Positions 36,862 to 44,782 of a DNA stretch of 64,000 nt are shown piece after piece. Position 1 is the stretch's first letter. Each line of letters opens with the position of its first letter. The notes under the pieces were generated by a model. It had not been told where the DNA came from. It did not search any database and was given only the letters and a program-made list of their open reading frames with translations. The stretch is taken from positions 62,001 to 126,000 of the forward strand of contig NZ_SNQG01000005.1 of the NCBI RefSeq assembly GCF_004378255.1, given 5' to 3'. Origin of the DNA: Mucilaginibacter phyllosphaerae (GTDB lineage Bacteria > Bacteroidota > Bacteroidia > Sphingobacteriales > Sphingobacteriaceae). The position numbers and the translations under genes were made by a program.

Positions 36862-36885
36862 AACCCCACTCGCCAGAGTGGGGTT
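36862..36885 (-). terminator. terminator of tRNA-Asn
   Basis: 10-bp stem AACCCCACTC with GAGTGGGGTT, loop GCCA; followed on the minus strand by a T run. Confidence 0.8.
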
Positions 36886-36903
36886 AAATCATTGATTTTC
36901 AGG

Positions 36904-36977
36904 CTCCTGAGGCTGGGCTCGAACCAGCGACCCTCTGATTAACAGTCAGATGCTCTAACCAGCTGAGCTACTCAGGA
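36904..36977 (-). tRNA. tRNA-Asn(GTT)
   Basis: 74 nt. On the minus strand: acceptor TCCTGAG/CTCAGGA, D-arm GCTCAGCTGGTTAGAGC, anticodon loop CTGTTAA with anticodon GTT, T-arm CTGGTTCGAGCCCAG. An exact promoter element lies 24 bp upstream and a terminator just downstream. CCA not encoded. Confidence 0.97.
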
Positions 36978-37000
36978 GTGTTTTCCGGTTTGGAGTGGTG

Positions 37001-37008
37001 CAAAAGTA
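37001..37008 (-). promoter_or_regulatory. predicted tRNA-Asn promoter
   Basis: TACTTTTG on the minus strand, exact TAnnTTTG match. Confidence 0.6.
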
Positions 37009-37064
37009 TGATTTCTGATGTAATTTCACAATATTTGCATAAAAAAAAATTAAAAATATTTTAC

Positions 37065-37982
37065 ATGAGTTTGTTAGTGATTGGTACTGTGGCGTTTGAC
37101 GCAATTGAAACCCCTTTCGGGAAAACAGATAAAATTGTTGGAGGGGCTGCAACCTATGCAAGTTTGGCCGCTTCTTACTTTTATGATAAGATTAAAATCG
37201 TTGCTGTGGTGGGTGACGACTTCCCGCAGGAAGACATTAAAGACTTTAACAACCACAATATAGATACCGAAGGCCTGCAAATAAAGCAAGGCGAAAAATC
37301 TTTTTTCTGGAGCGGCAGGTATCATAACGACATGAACAGCCGCGATACACTTGTAACCGAACTGAACGTACTGGCAGACTTTGACCCGATCATCCCGGAG
37401 GCTTACCAGGACTGCGAATACCTGATGCTGGGTAATCTTACCCCACAGGTACAGCAAACAGTTATTAAACGGCTTAAAAACCGCCCTAAACTGATCGTGA
37501 TGGATACCATGAACTTCTGGATGGATATTGCTATGGGCGATTTGCTGGAAACCATTAAAATGATCGACGTTTTAACCATTAATGATGCAGAAGCCCGCCA
37601 GCTATCCGGCGAGTACTCTTTAGTTAAAGCAGCCAAAAAAATATTAACCATGGGCCCAAAATACCTCATTATCAAAAAAGGCGAGCATGGTGCACTATTA
37701 TTTCACGAAGATCAGATCTTCTCGGCCCCGGCGCTGCCCCTGGCCGAGGTATTTGACCCAACAGGCGCCGGCGATACTTTTGCCGGTGGTTTTATTGGCT
37801 ATATGGCTAAGGTAGGTACCGTAAACTTTAATAACATGAAGAATGCCATTATCTTCGGTTCTGCCCTTGCCTCTTTTTGTGTGGAAAAATTTGGTGCAGA
37901 AAAGATCAAAAACCTGACACAGGATGAAATTGCCGCACGCATACAACAATTTGTTCAGTTATCTGCTTTCGAGATAAATTAA
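37065..37982 (+). CDS. PfkB family carbohydrate/nucleoside kinase
   Basis: 305 residues from ATG 37065. The start is set by MSLLVIGTVAFDAIETP, the usual beginning of the fold; an upstream in-frame ATG would run through the promoter-like AATATTTG at 37031-37038. Signatures: VGGAATYAS near residue 27, and the anion-hole/catalytic DPTGAGDTFAGGF near residue 230 with Asp as catalytic base. Phosphorylates a sugar or nucleoside; the substrate cannot be read. It is related to adenosine-kinase-like PfkB members found in Bacteroidota. Stand-alone gene. Confidence 0.92.
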   Translation: MSLLVIGTVAFDAIETPFGKTDKIVGGAATYASLAASYFYDKIKIVAVVGDDFPQEDIKDFNNHNIDTEGLQIKQGEKSFFWSGRYHNDMNSRDTLVTELNVLADFDPIIPEAYQDCEYLMLGNLTPQVQQTVIKRLKNRPKLIVMDTMNFWMDIAMGDLLETIKMIDVLTINDAEARQLSGEYSLVKAAKKILTMGPKYLIIKKGEHGALLFHEDQIFSAPALPLAEVFDPTGAGDTFAGGFIGYMAKVGTVNFNNMKNAIIFGSALASFCVEKFGAEKIKNLTQDEIAARIQQFVQLSAFEIN

Positions 37983-38003
37983 AGCCGCTAAAGCTTGCTT
38001 AAG

Positions 38004-38022
38004 CCCTCTCCTCCGGAGAGGG
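38004..38022. terminator. short GC-rich hairpin between convergent genes
   Basis: CCCTCTCC/GGAGAGGG stem with TCC loop followed by TTTGGGTGAGGC. It may terminate the PfkB and ABC transcripts, or be a REP-like element since the flanking sequence is of a kind common in this group. Confidence 0.5.
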
Positions 38023-38033
38023 TTTGGGTGAGG

Positions 38034-39032
38034 CTAATACTCCAGCCACTTTTTTATTTTAAGGCCCACCATGTCGCCTTCGGTATATTTGCCGCTTTCA
38101 TCGTTTACAACGCGCAGTATCGCACCGTTGTGCTCCAGTATCAGGTCTTCATAAAAGCCTTTAAACAAAACCTGCTTAACAGCCCACTTGCTGGTTTTAA
38201 GAATATTATTCAGCCTGATCCATTCGGGGTAAATAACCACCGTTTCTTTGCCGGCCTCAATTCCACATACTTTGGCTTCATCCACCGTAAGCACATTGCA
38301 ATTGGTAAGCAATTCGGCCGTGTATAAATTAAGCGGATTTTGATACAGTGTTTTGGGATGGCCGGTCTCTACTATTTCGCCCTGCTTTAAAACAATCAGT
38401 TCATCGGCCATAGAAAGCACCTCTGCCGGGTCATGCGATACCATTACTACCGTAAGGCCCGTTTCTTTTACTATCTGCCTGATATCGTGCTGCAGGCCCT
38501 CTCTAAATGATGTATCCACCTGGTTAAAGGGTTCATCAAGCAGTAGTACCTCGGGGCGGGTAATAATGGCACGGGCAATGGCAACGCGTTGTTTTTCGCC
38601 GCCACTTAGGTCGGCAACGCGTTTGTAGGCCAGCTGCATCATATTTAATTGGGTAAGCACTTGTTCTGTCTTTTCTTCCTTAAGCTTTACATTGGTGCTG
38701 GGCAGCTGGGCAGCTACGTTATCCCATACACGGGCAAAAAGGTTCAGGTCGTCGGTATGCTGGGTTACCATTTTCATGGCATCATGGCCGGGTATCAACT
38801 TTTCTTCCGGCCCCCAAATGCGTTCGCCCTTAAAGCTAACGGTGCCTGTATCCGGCGAAAGCAAACCATAAAGCAATCTTAATAAAGTACTTTTACCGCT
38901 GCCGCTTTCACCAATTATTGCAGTGATTTTGCCAGGGGTGATATCAAGGCTTATTTGTTTTACACCTGAGGGCTGGTCGCCGCCGTAGGTTCTGCTTACT
39001 GAATTTGCCTGTAAAAAAGGGGTTTCTGCCAT
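38034..39032 (-). CDS. ABC transporter ATP-binding protein, orphan
   Basis: 332 residues from ATG 39032. The start is chosen because an exact TATCTTTG promoter sits at 39038-39045, inside the longer frame, which rules that frame out. ATPase domain (about 1-235): Walker A GESGSGKST, signature LSGGEKQRVAIARA, Walker B VLLLDEP, H-loop SHD. A C-terminal extension (about 240-332) resembles the regulatory/TOBE-like tail of importers for polyamines or sulfate. No permease or binding protein gene is adjacent, so the transport partner is unknown. Confidence 0.9.
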   Translation of the reverse strand: MAETPFLQANSVSRTYGGDQPSGVKQISLDITPGKITAIIGESGSGKSTLLRLLYGLLSPDTGTVSFKGERIWGPEEKLIPGHDAMKMVTQHTDDLNLFARVWDNVAAQLPSTNVKLKEEKTEQVLTQLNMMQLAYKRVADLSGGEKQRVAIARAIITRPEVLLLDEPFNQVDTSFREGLQHDIRQIVKETGLTVVMVSHDPAEVLSMADELIVLKQGEIVETGHPKTLYQNPLNLYTAELLTNCNVLTVDEAKVCGIEAGKETVVIYPEWIRLNNILKTSKWAVKQVLFKGFYEDLILEHNGAILRVVNDESGKYTEGDMVGLKIKKWLEY

Positions 39033-39037
39033 TACGG

Positions 39038-39045
39038 CAAAGATA
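39038..39045 (-). promoter_or_regulatory. predicted promoter of the orphan ABC ATPase
   Basis: TATCTTTG on the minus strand, exact match, only 6 bp upstream of the ATG, implying a nearly leaderless transcript. Confidence 0.55.
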
Positions 39046-39046
39046 G

Positions 39047-39151
39047 ACACGATTACAGGATTTAAAGATTAATAGGATTATAAAATTAGGGGTTGATCTG
39101 AAATCAAACCCAATCAAAAATCCTGTTAATCCCTAAATCCTGTAATCGTGT
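39047..39151. repeat. inverted repeat, 33-nt arms (30 of 33 matching)
   Basis: Left arm 39047-39079 begins ACACGATTACAGGATTTA, right arm 39119-39151 ends TAAATCCTGTAATCGTGT. Arms differ at 3 of 33 positions; spacer is 39 nt. A further TAATCGTGT follows at 39155-39163. Such ATTACAGGATT palindromes are common dispersed repeats in this group. The left arm covers the -33 region of the ABC promoter. Confidence 0.8.
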
Positions 39152-39162
39152 ATTAATCGTGT

Positions 39163-39975
39163 CTACCAACCCACACTCATCCCGAAGGAGAAATTTCTAA
39201 GCCCATCTTGTGCGGGGCTGTTATCAAACATATTGTTGAAATAATATTTACCAAATACACCAATAGCCCCATAGCCTACCCGCAATGATGCGCCGTACCT
39301 GAATTTGGCAAAATTGTAATTACCGCTCAGTTTTACATCACCATTGGTATCACTTTCCTGCTTAACGCTGCTGCTTATCAGCAAGCCCATTTCGGCGGCG
39401 CCTACAAAGTGGAACCTTCTGCCGTCGGCATCATCGTGGGTACGGAAATCAAATGCTACAGGCACCCTGATGTAGGTAGACGACAACCGGTTTTTGCGAT
39501 ATTTGATATTATCCTGAGTATAGCTTAACGAGGGCTGATCCCGCAGAATCGTAACACTTTCTCGCAGGCGCAGGTTTGTCCAATCGAACCCGCCGGCGGT
39601 GTAAACCCGGAAAGAACTGCTGAAACGGTAACTTAACTGCAGCACATCAAAACCAATGTTACTGCTTCTCCACGACCGGTAATTTAAAAACTGATTAGCC
39701 GGGGATAAGGTAAAGCTGCCGTTATCATTCAGAGTGGTTAAACCAATATCAAACCTGGTAAACGTAAGCCCGAATGACAGGCCCGGCGCTTTTGACCTGT
39801 AAACATTGGTATCATTAATAGCTACCTGCGTAACATCATCGCCAAAGCCAAGGCGGATACGGGTACGGCGGGTTCTGGTAGTATCGGTTATCGTTTTAAC
39901 ACTATCTGTTGTTTGTGCAAACACGGCTGTTACAGCCGCCAGGCATATCATTGTGGTAAATATCAGGCGTTTCAT
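39163..39975 (-). CDS. outer-membrane beta-barrel protein (PorT/OmpA-like), sigma-operon target
   Basis: 270 residues with signal peptide (MKRLIFTTMICLAAVTAVFA). The mature part alternates hydrophobic and polar residues in amphipathic strands (GLSFGLTFTRFDIGLTT, FRYGASLRVGYGAIGVFGKYYF) and ends with aromatic GMSVGW, matching an outer-membrane barrel of about 8-10 strands. It follows the anti-sigma gene by 21 bp in an ECF sigma operon. Role unknown; a cell-envelope stress target is plausible. Confidence 0.8.
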   Translation of the reverse strand: MKRLIFTTMICLAAVTAVFAQTTDSVKTITDTTRTRRTRIRLGFGDDVTQVAINDTNVYRSKAPGLSFGLTFTRFDIGLTTLNDNGSFTLSPANQFLNYRSWRSSNIGFDVLQLSYRFSSSFRVYTAGGFDWTNLRLRESVTILRDQPSLSYTQDNIKYRKNRLSSTYIRVPVAFDFRTHDDADGRRFHFVGAAEMGLLISSSVKQESDTNGDVKLSGNYNFAKFRYGASLRVGYGAIGVFGKYYFNNMFDNSPAQDGLRNFSFGMSVGW

Positions 39976-39996
39976 AATATGGTATGTTTGTATATG

Positions 39997-40761
39997 CTAT
40001 TGTTCTTTTTTTATTTTGATAAAACCCAGGTTAAGGCCGCTTACAACGGTATCATCCTCATCTGCCGGGTTAGAAAACTCTATCAGTTTATCTTTACGTT
40101 TATCTACTTTACTTACAACTACATTGATCAGGTCGCCCAGGCTACGGATGCGATGCTTTTTTGCCGGCGCGGCAGCCATCGTTTTAGCAGCAGGGATATT
40201 CTGTGCAGCTAAAGTATTCGATTTAAACGGTGCATTCTCTGTAATTTCAATTTTTTCGTTAAAAGGCACGGTTCTGTCGGGCACTGTAAATTTTATTGCT
40301 TCAGCAGGTTTTTGAACAGGCTGCACTTGTGCCAGCTGCTGTGCCGGTTGTGCATCAACCATAACCGGCGCTACTTCAGGCAAAACATTATGTTGCAACT
40401 TTACCCTTAATTTACGCAACGGCTTTATGGCATTTTTTACAACTGCCTCATCTGCTTTTGGCTGTACAAGCACCGGCGCTTTAACTACAGGCTGTATAAT
40501 TACTTTTACCGGCTTATTGTTTTTGGTTACCGCTATTTGTACCGGCTTTTTAATGTTATTATTTGTTTGCGATACCAAATACAAACCTGCACCAAGCAAA
40601 AGCAGCAAACTTGCTGCCATGCTTAAATATGTTTTTAAGCTTTTTTTGCGTTTATCCATGCCAGAGGCAATGCCATTCCAAACCCGGCCGGAAGGTTCCA
40701 CCTCCAGATCATCCAGTTTAGACCTGAATAACTGGTCAATTTCTTTATCCTGCATATCCAT
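39997..40761 (-). CDS. putative anti-sigma factor, single membrane segment
   Basis: 254 residues: short cytoplasmic N-terminus (1-43, possible sigma-binding helices), one membrane segment (about 44-64, LSMAASLLLLLGAGLYLVS), then a low-complexity Lys/Pro/Val/Gln-rich periplasmic tail. No zinc motif is present, and I recognise no family. Position is the evidence: it overlaps the ECF sigma gene end by 17 bp and precedes the barrel-protein gene. Anti-sigma role is therefore inference. Confidence 0.6.
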   Translation of the reverse strand: MDMQDKEIDQLFRSKLDDLEVEPSGRVWNGIASGMDKRKKSLKTYLSMAASLLLLLGAGLYLVSQTNNNIKKPVQIAVTKNNKPVKVIIQPVVKAPVLVQPKADEAVVKNAIKPLRKLRVKLQHNVLPEVAPVMVDAQPAQQLAQVQPVQKPAEAIKFTVPDRTVPFNEKIEITENAPFKSNTLAAQNIPAAKTMAAAPAKKHRIRSLGDLINVVVSKVDKRKDKLIEFSNPADEDDTVVSGLNLGFIKIKKEQ

Positions 40762-41317
40762 ATCTTTTGTTATCCATTTTTAAAACCTGTTCTTTTAAAA
40801 TAGCCCTTGCCCTTGATAGCTGCGACTTTGACGCCCCTTCGCTAATACACATAATTTCGGCTATCTCTTTGTGCGAGTAACCATCAATGGCATACAGGTT
40901 AAACACCATGCGGTAACCCGGCGACAGGGCTTTTATGATTATCAGCAAGTCTTTAGCCTCCAGGCTGCTTGCGGCAGCGGCATTTACCGATGGCTCGTGG
41001 CCGGCGCCTTCCATATCAACCATTTGCATCATCTTATGATGGCGGCGGTAGTATTCGATAGAGCTATGTACCATAATACGGCGCACCCATCCTTCAAATG
41101 ACCCTTCTCCGCGGTAATCTGCTATCTTTTGAAATACTTTGATAAACCCATTCTGCAGCATGTCCTCCGCTTCCATCTTATCCGTTGCATAACGCATACA
41201 CACGCCAAGCATTTTGGCTGCAAACTGCTTATACAGCAATTCCTGCGCCTTTCGCTGCCCGGCTTTGCAGCGTTCTATCAGTTCGTTGATATGGGGTTTA
41301 GATTCCAAAAACATCAT
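40745..41317 (-). CDS. ECF-type RNA polymerase sigma factor
   Basis: 190 residues. Region 2 (FIKVFQKIADYRGEGSFEGWVRRIMVHSSIEYYRR, about 58-92) and region 4 (LSPGYRMVFNLYAIDGYSHKEIAEIMCISEGASKSQLSRARAIL, about 130-173) of the sigma-70 ECF type are both visible. Overlap with the anti-sigma gene supports regulation by membrane sequestration. The alternative start three bases in (MFLESKP) cannot be excluded. Confidence 0.93.
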   Translation of the reverse strand: MMFLESKPHINELIERCKAGQRKAQELLYKQFAAKMLGVCMRYATDKMEAEDMLQNGFIKVFQKIADYRGEGSFEGWVRRIMVHSSIEYYRRHHKMMQMVDMEGAGHEPSVNAAAASSLEAKDLLIIIKALSPGYRMVFNLYAIDGYSHKEIAEIMCISEGASKSQLSRARAILKEQVLKMDNKRYGYAG

Positions 41318-41398
41318 TTAACAGTAAGATGTAGCGGAATGCAGAATGGTTGCATGAGTGGTGAAATAAATTTTAATATATTGGTTGTTTAATTTGTT

Positions 41399-41520
41399 AT
41401 GCCTAAAATATTCGAATATCTTGGTAAGCGTATGCAAACAAAGTAGTTGAAAAACGGATTGATTATTTTGTTCATCACAAAGAAGTTGTGTTTGAAAGAA
41501 TCACCGAAAAATTAAAATGA
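41399..41520 (+). pseudogene. DUF4160 gene with internal deletion
   Basis: ATG at 41399 reads MPKIFEYLG, the usual start of DUF4160 proteins, then hits TAG at 41444. In the next frame, VEKRIDYFVHHKEVVFERITEKLK ends at TGA 41518-41520, matching the usual DUF4160 end. The middle (about 60 residues) is gone. The final TGA overlaps the DUF2442 start by four bases, showing the original coupled gene pair. Confidence 0.65.
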
Positions 41521-41801
41521 AGATTATTCAGGATTATATTGAAACTGAACATACCGATGTAATAGAAATACTTCTGGCTAAGTATGTTAAAGATTATTCA
41601 ATACGGATTTTTTTTAATGATGGTTCTGAAAAAATTATAGATTTTAAAATATTTCTTACAAGATCCCTGCATCCTTCTATTTCAAAATACCTTGATATAG
41701 AATTATTTAAGCAATTCAGCGTATCAAATGGCAATTTAAACTGGAATAATTACGATTTAATGTTCCCCATTCACGACCTTTATGAGGGAGTTATAAAATA
41801 A
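41517..41801 (+). CDS. DUF2442 protein, partner of the broken DUF4160 gene
   Basis: 94 residues. FFNDGSEKIIDFKIFLTRSLHPSISKYLDIELFKQFSVSNGNLNWNNYDLMFPIHDLY is a near-complete DUF2442 domain. DUF4160/DUF2442 pairs are frequent small modules suggested to be toxin-antitoxin-like. Here the upstream partner is deleted internally, while this gene is intact, consistent with loss of the toxic member. Ends 2 bp before the convergent hemJ stop. Role unproven. Confidence 0.75.
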   Translation: MKIIQDYIETEHTDVIEILLAKYVKDYSIRIFFNDGSEKIIDFKIFLTRSLHPSISKYLDIELFKQFSVSNGNLNWNNYDLMFPIHDLYEGVIK

Positions 41802-41802
41802 C

Positions 41803-42336
41803 CTACTTTTTCTCCCTAAAATACTTATAAACCTTTACCGCAGACATGAGTATCAGGCTGAAAAGAATAATGCCGATCACTCCAAAGATCCAGTTTAAAG
41901 TATTTTTAAGCACCACCAGGAATACAATGGCGAAAAGGATCAGGGTAGCTAATTCGTTCCAAAGGCGTAATTGTGTAGATGTCCACTTAAATACGCCATT
42001 AGCCATCTGCTTCATTTTATACTGGCAGATAAAATGATAAACAATCAGCCCGGCTACAAACAACAATTTAATATGCAGCCAGGGCATTTGTAGTAAAGGC
42101 TTATTGATGAACACCATGGTGATGCCTGCCGCTAAAACCAGGTACATGCTTGGGGTAGCAATGATCCACCAAAGCTTCTTTTCCATCACCTCAAACTGCT
42201 CGGAGAGAATGGTGCGGGCAGGCTCGGGCTTGTCTTGTGCCTCGCGGTGATAAATAAACAGGCGCACCACATAAAACAGCCCCGCCATCCAGCAGACTAC
42301 AAAAATGATATGTATGGCTAAAACGTATTGGTACAT
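41803..42336 (-). CDS. hemJ: protoporphyrinogen oxidase HemJ (CopD/UPF0093 family)
   Basis: 177 residues with four to five membrane helices (about 3-22, 58-78, 86-102, 123-145, 148-168). HIIFVVCWMAGLFYVVRLFIYH carries the conserved His and aromatic residues at the N-terminus, and WIIATPSMYLVLAAG is the family's second conserved helix. Oxidises protoporphyrinogen IX to protoporphyrin IX in the inner membrane. Last gene of the heme cluster, separated from hemE by a C-rich palindromic repeat. Confidence 0.85.
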   Translation of the reverse strand: MYQYVLAIHIIFVVCWMAGLFYVVRLFIYHREAQDKPEPARTILSEQFEVMEKKLWWIIATPSMYLVLAAGITMVFINKPLLQMPWLHIKLLFVAGLIVYHFICQYKMKQMANGVFKWTSTQLRLWNELATLILFAIVFLVVLKNTLNWIFGVIGIILFSLILMSAVKVYKYFREKK

Positions 42337-42342
42337 GCCTAA

Positions 42343-42422
42343 CCCCCCGGCCCCCTAAAGGGGGAGTTTTTTGAAAATCAATTATCTTATTCCTCCTGTT
42401 CCCCCTTCAGGGGGCTGGGGGG
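42343..42422. repeat. C-rich palindromic repeat pair, copy 1
   Basis: Left arm CCCCCCGGCCCCCTAAAGGGG (42343-42363, continuing to 42365) and right arm TCCCCCTTCAGGGGGCTGGG (42400-42422), 21 of 23 positions complementary, each arm itself a small hairpin. Separates hemJ from hemE. Same family as 48109-48194. Confidence 0.8.
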
Positions 42423-43448
42423 CTAATAGCTAAACTCTTTAATTACCTCAACCGCGTATTTCACGTTATCAAACGGGATATCGGGCATAATACCGTGGCC
42501 AAGGTTAAAAACAAACCCGTTTTCGCCCCTCATTCGCTCAAAAAGGCGGTGGATCCGCTCTTTGATGACCGGTTTATCTGCATACAGAATATGCGGGTCC
42601 AGATTGCCCTGTACGGCTATATTTTGAGGTAAGCGTTTTTTGATATCTAACAGATCAACATTCCAATCGATAGATATCACATCCGGTTTGGCTTCGGCCA
42701 TTAACGGTGCAAAAACCGAACTGCCTTTACAGAACGAGATCACCGGGATATCTTTCCTGTTTAGTTTGCTGATGATCTCCTGGATGTAACGGTGCGAAAA
42801 CTCGGTATAATCATCCCAGGATAAAGCCTGCGCCCAGCTATCGAAGATCTGCACGGCATTAACGCCGGCAGCTATCTGCAGGTTCAGGTAATCTGCCGTT
42901 ACGGTAGCTATTTTTGATAATAGCTGATGCGCCATTTCGGGGTGATTATGCAGCATCAGTTTGGTTAGCTTAAAATCTTTAGATGAACCGCCCTCTACCA
43001 GGTAACTCATCACCGTAAAAGGCGCCCCTGCAAAACCAATCAGCGGGATACGGCCGTTTAGCCGTTGCTGAATTACTTTTATAGCATCGGCCACATATTG
43101 TAACCTATCGCCTACATTAGTTTCTAAAGCATCAATATCAGCCTGGGTGCGTACCGGGTTAGCAAACCTGGGGCCTACACCCTGTGTAAAGCTCAAATCG
43201 CCGCCCATGGCTTCGCCGGTAACCAATATATCCGAAAATAAGATGGCGGCATCAATATCCAGCAGATCTACCGGCAGCATGGTAACATCAGCAGCGATCT
43301 CGGGCGTTTTGCACATCTCCAAAAACGAATACTTGTTTTTGATCTCCCAGTATTGCGGCATAAAGCGGCCTGCCTGGCGCATCATCCATACGGGTGGTCG
43401 TTCTGTTTTCTCTGAAAATGCGGCTTTTAAAAATAACGAATCTTTCAT
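42423..43448 (-). CDS. hemE: uroporphyrinogen decarboxylase
   Basis: 341 residues. Starts MKDSLFLKAAFSEKTERPP and contains the signature PVWMMRQAGRFMPQYWEI (residues about 20-36), VDLLDIDAAILFSDIL with the catalytic Asp, and GFAGAPFTVMSYLVEGG. Removes the four acetate carboxyls of uroporphyrinogen III. Sits in the leftward heme cluster; 80 bp from the TPR gene, with a palindrome in between. Confidence 0.97.
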   Translation of the reverse strand: MKDSLFLKAAFSEKTERPPVWMMRQAGRFMPQYWEIKNKYSFLEMCKTPEIAADVTMLPVDLLDIDAAILFSDILVTGEAMGGDLSFTQGVGPRFANPVRTQADIDALETNVGDRLQYVADAIKVIQQRLNGRIPLIGFAGAPFTVMSYLVEGGSSKDFKLTKLMLHNHPEMAHQLLSKIATVTADYLNLQIAAGVNAVQIFDSWAQALSWDDYTEFSHRYIQEIISKLNRKDIPVISFCKGSSVFAPLMAEAKPDVISIDWNVDLLDIKKRLPQNIAVQGNLDPHILYADKPVIKERIHRLFERMRGENGFVFNLGHGIMPDIPFDNVKYAVEVIKEFSY

Positions 43449-43457
43449 GTTTCTTGT

Positions 43458-43520
43458 AGAGGCGCCATACCTGGCGCCTCTGTACGGTTTTTATATTTCA
43501 TAAACACGCGAAGTATCGCG
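43458..43520. repeat. two adjacent small palindromes upstream of hemE
   Basis: AGAGGCGCCA/TGGCGCCTCT with loop TACC (43458-43481), then CGCGA/TCGCG with loop AGTA (43507-43520). REP-like; a terminator role is unclear because the T run is short. Confidence 0.6.
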
Positions 43521-43529
43521 TCTCTACGG

Positions 43530-44054
43530 TTATTTGTGTTTCTGTAACTCCTGCTCAACCTTTTGGATCACGTCCTTCATTTTGGCAGTAATATTGTCCT
43601 GATGCTTTTCTGTTAGTTGCAGGTATGCCCTGGCTTTTTCGTAATTACCCTTGCGTACATTTATATTGGCTACATGCACCAGCGCGGCCACATGGTCATT
43701 AGCGGTGCGCAGCGGAAACAGCGCGGCTAATTCATAATGTTTCTCGGCTTCGTCATACGCCCGTTTTTGCAGGCATACACCGCCATATATAAACTCATAA
43801 AAGCCCCGCCGCCTTTTACTCAGCCAGCCGGGTTTATAAACCTCTTTTAACAGGCCCTCTGCCTTATCATAATCTTTTTGGTGGAATGCCTTTGCTGCCA
43901 GCACAATGGTTCCCTGCTTAAAATAGCCCCATATCAAAAAGCAAATAAACATTACTGCAAGAGCCGTTAACTGGTAAACCTTTAACTGAATAGTAATGGC
44001 CAGCATGATCATAAAAAGACCGGCTACTAATATGCGTGCCCTTGTTGTGAACAT
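43530..44054 (-). CDS. TPR-like membrane protein of unknown function
   Basis: 174 residues. Two N-terminal membrane helices (about 8-25 and 31-46), then TPR-like helical repeats (FHQKDYDKAEGLLKEVYKPG, KRAYDEAEKHYELAALFPL, KGNYEKARAYLQLTE). Not a recognised named family. Immediately after the response regulator (9 bp) so probably in the same transcript, inside the heme cluster. Role in the two-component pathway or envelope is possible but untested. Confidence 0.6.
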   Translation of the reverse strand: MFTTRARILVAGLFMIMLAITIQLKVYQLTALAVMFICFLIWGYFKQGTIVLAAKAFHQKDYDKAEGLLKEVYKPGWLSKRRRGFYEFIYGGVCLQKRAYDEAEKHYELAALFPLRTANDHVAALVHVANINVRKGNYEKARAYLQLTEKHQDNITAKMKDVIQKVEQELQKHK

Positions 44055-44063
44055 CTATCTAAC

Positions 44064-44780
44064 TTAGTGCTGGTTATCAGTAAATTTATAACCTACACCA
44101 CGTATAGAGTGGAAATAAACGGGGTTTTTAGGGTCCGGTTCAAAGTACTTACGAAAGGTTAGGATAAAATTATCTATCGTACGGGTTGACGGGTACACAT
44201 CGTAGTTCCAAACAGTTTCCAGGATCTGCTCGCGCGATACCGCCTCATTACGGCGCTCTATCAGCAGCTTTAACAGCATGGTTTCCTTTTTGGTAAGCGG
44301 GGTGATGCTTTCATCCTCATTAACCAGTTCAAACGAGTTAAAGTGGATGGTTTTATCACCTATTTTATAACTGTTAAACTCTTTCAGGTCTTCACCTTTC
44401 AGGCTGCGTTTTACCAGGTTGTTAACGCGCAGGATCAGCTCTTCCAGGTTAAAGGGCTTGGTCAGGTAATCATCAGCACCTTTTTTAAGGCCAGATATTT
44501 TATCCTCATTGGTGTTCTTGGCGGTCAGGAACATAATGGGCACCTCAGAGTTTTCCAGGCGAATGGTTTCTGCAACCACAAAGCCGTCGATCTCGGGCAT
44601 CATTACATCCAATATCACCAGGTTAAAACGCTCTTCCTTAAATATCTGGAGCGCTTTTTTACCATTATTGGCAGTAGAAACCTTGTAGCCTTCCAGCTCC
44701 AGGTTTAGTTTTATTGCTTCTAACAAATGGTCTTCGTCTTCGGCTAATAAAATTCTTTTTTTGTTTGGCATGTCTATCAT
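44064..44780 (-). CDS. OmpR/PhoB family response regulator
   Basis: 238 residues (an internal start three codons in, MPNKKR, is possible). Receiver domain residues 5-120: acidic pocket EDED, phospho-Asp in LVILDVMMPEIDG, conserved Thr and Lys in FLTAK and DYLTKPF. Winged-helix DNA-binding domain residues about 145-235 with SREQILETVWNYDVYPSTRTIDNFI. Partner of the adjacent kinase; the spacing of 2 bp shows an operon. The targets are not indicated, but its place inside the heme cluster makes heme or respiration a reasonable guess. Confidence 0.92.
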   Translation of the reverse strand: MIDMPNKKRILLAEDEDHLLEAIKLNLELEGYKVSTANNGKKALQIFKEERFNLVILDVMMPEIDGFVVAETIRLENSEVPIMFLTAKNTNEDKISGLKKGADDYLTKPFNLEELILRVNNLVKRSLKGEDLKEFNSYKIGDKTIHFNSFELVNEDESITPLTKKETMLLKLLIERRNEAVSREQILETVWNYDVYPSTRTIDNFILTFRKYFEPDPKNPVYFHSIRGVGYKFTDNQH

Positions 44781-44782
44781 GT

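Noticed and set aside
36833..36977. Integrase attachment site with tRNA-Asn 3' end duplicated
   Set aside because: No second copy of the tRNA 3' sequence and no integrase in the window, so only a weak border inference remains.
36978..37064. Longer N-terminus of the PfkB kinase
   Set aside because: The extension overlaps the tRNA-Asn promoter region and lies before the conserved family start.
39033..39050. Longer start of the orphan ABC ATPase (GTG 39050)
   Set aside because: An exact promoter -7 element lies inside the extension.
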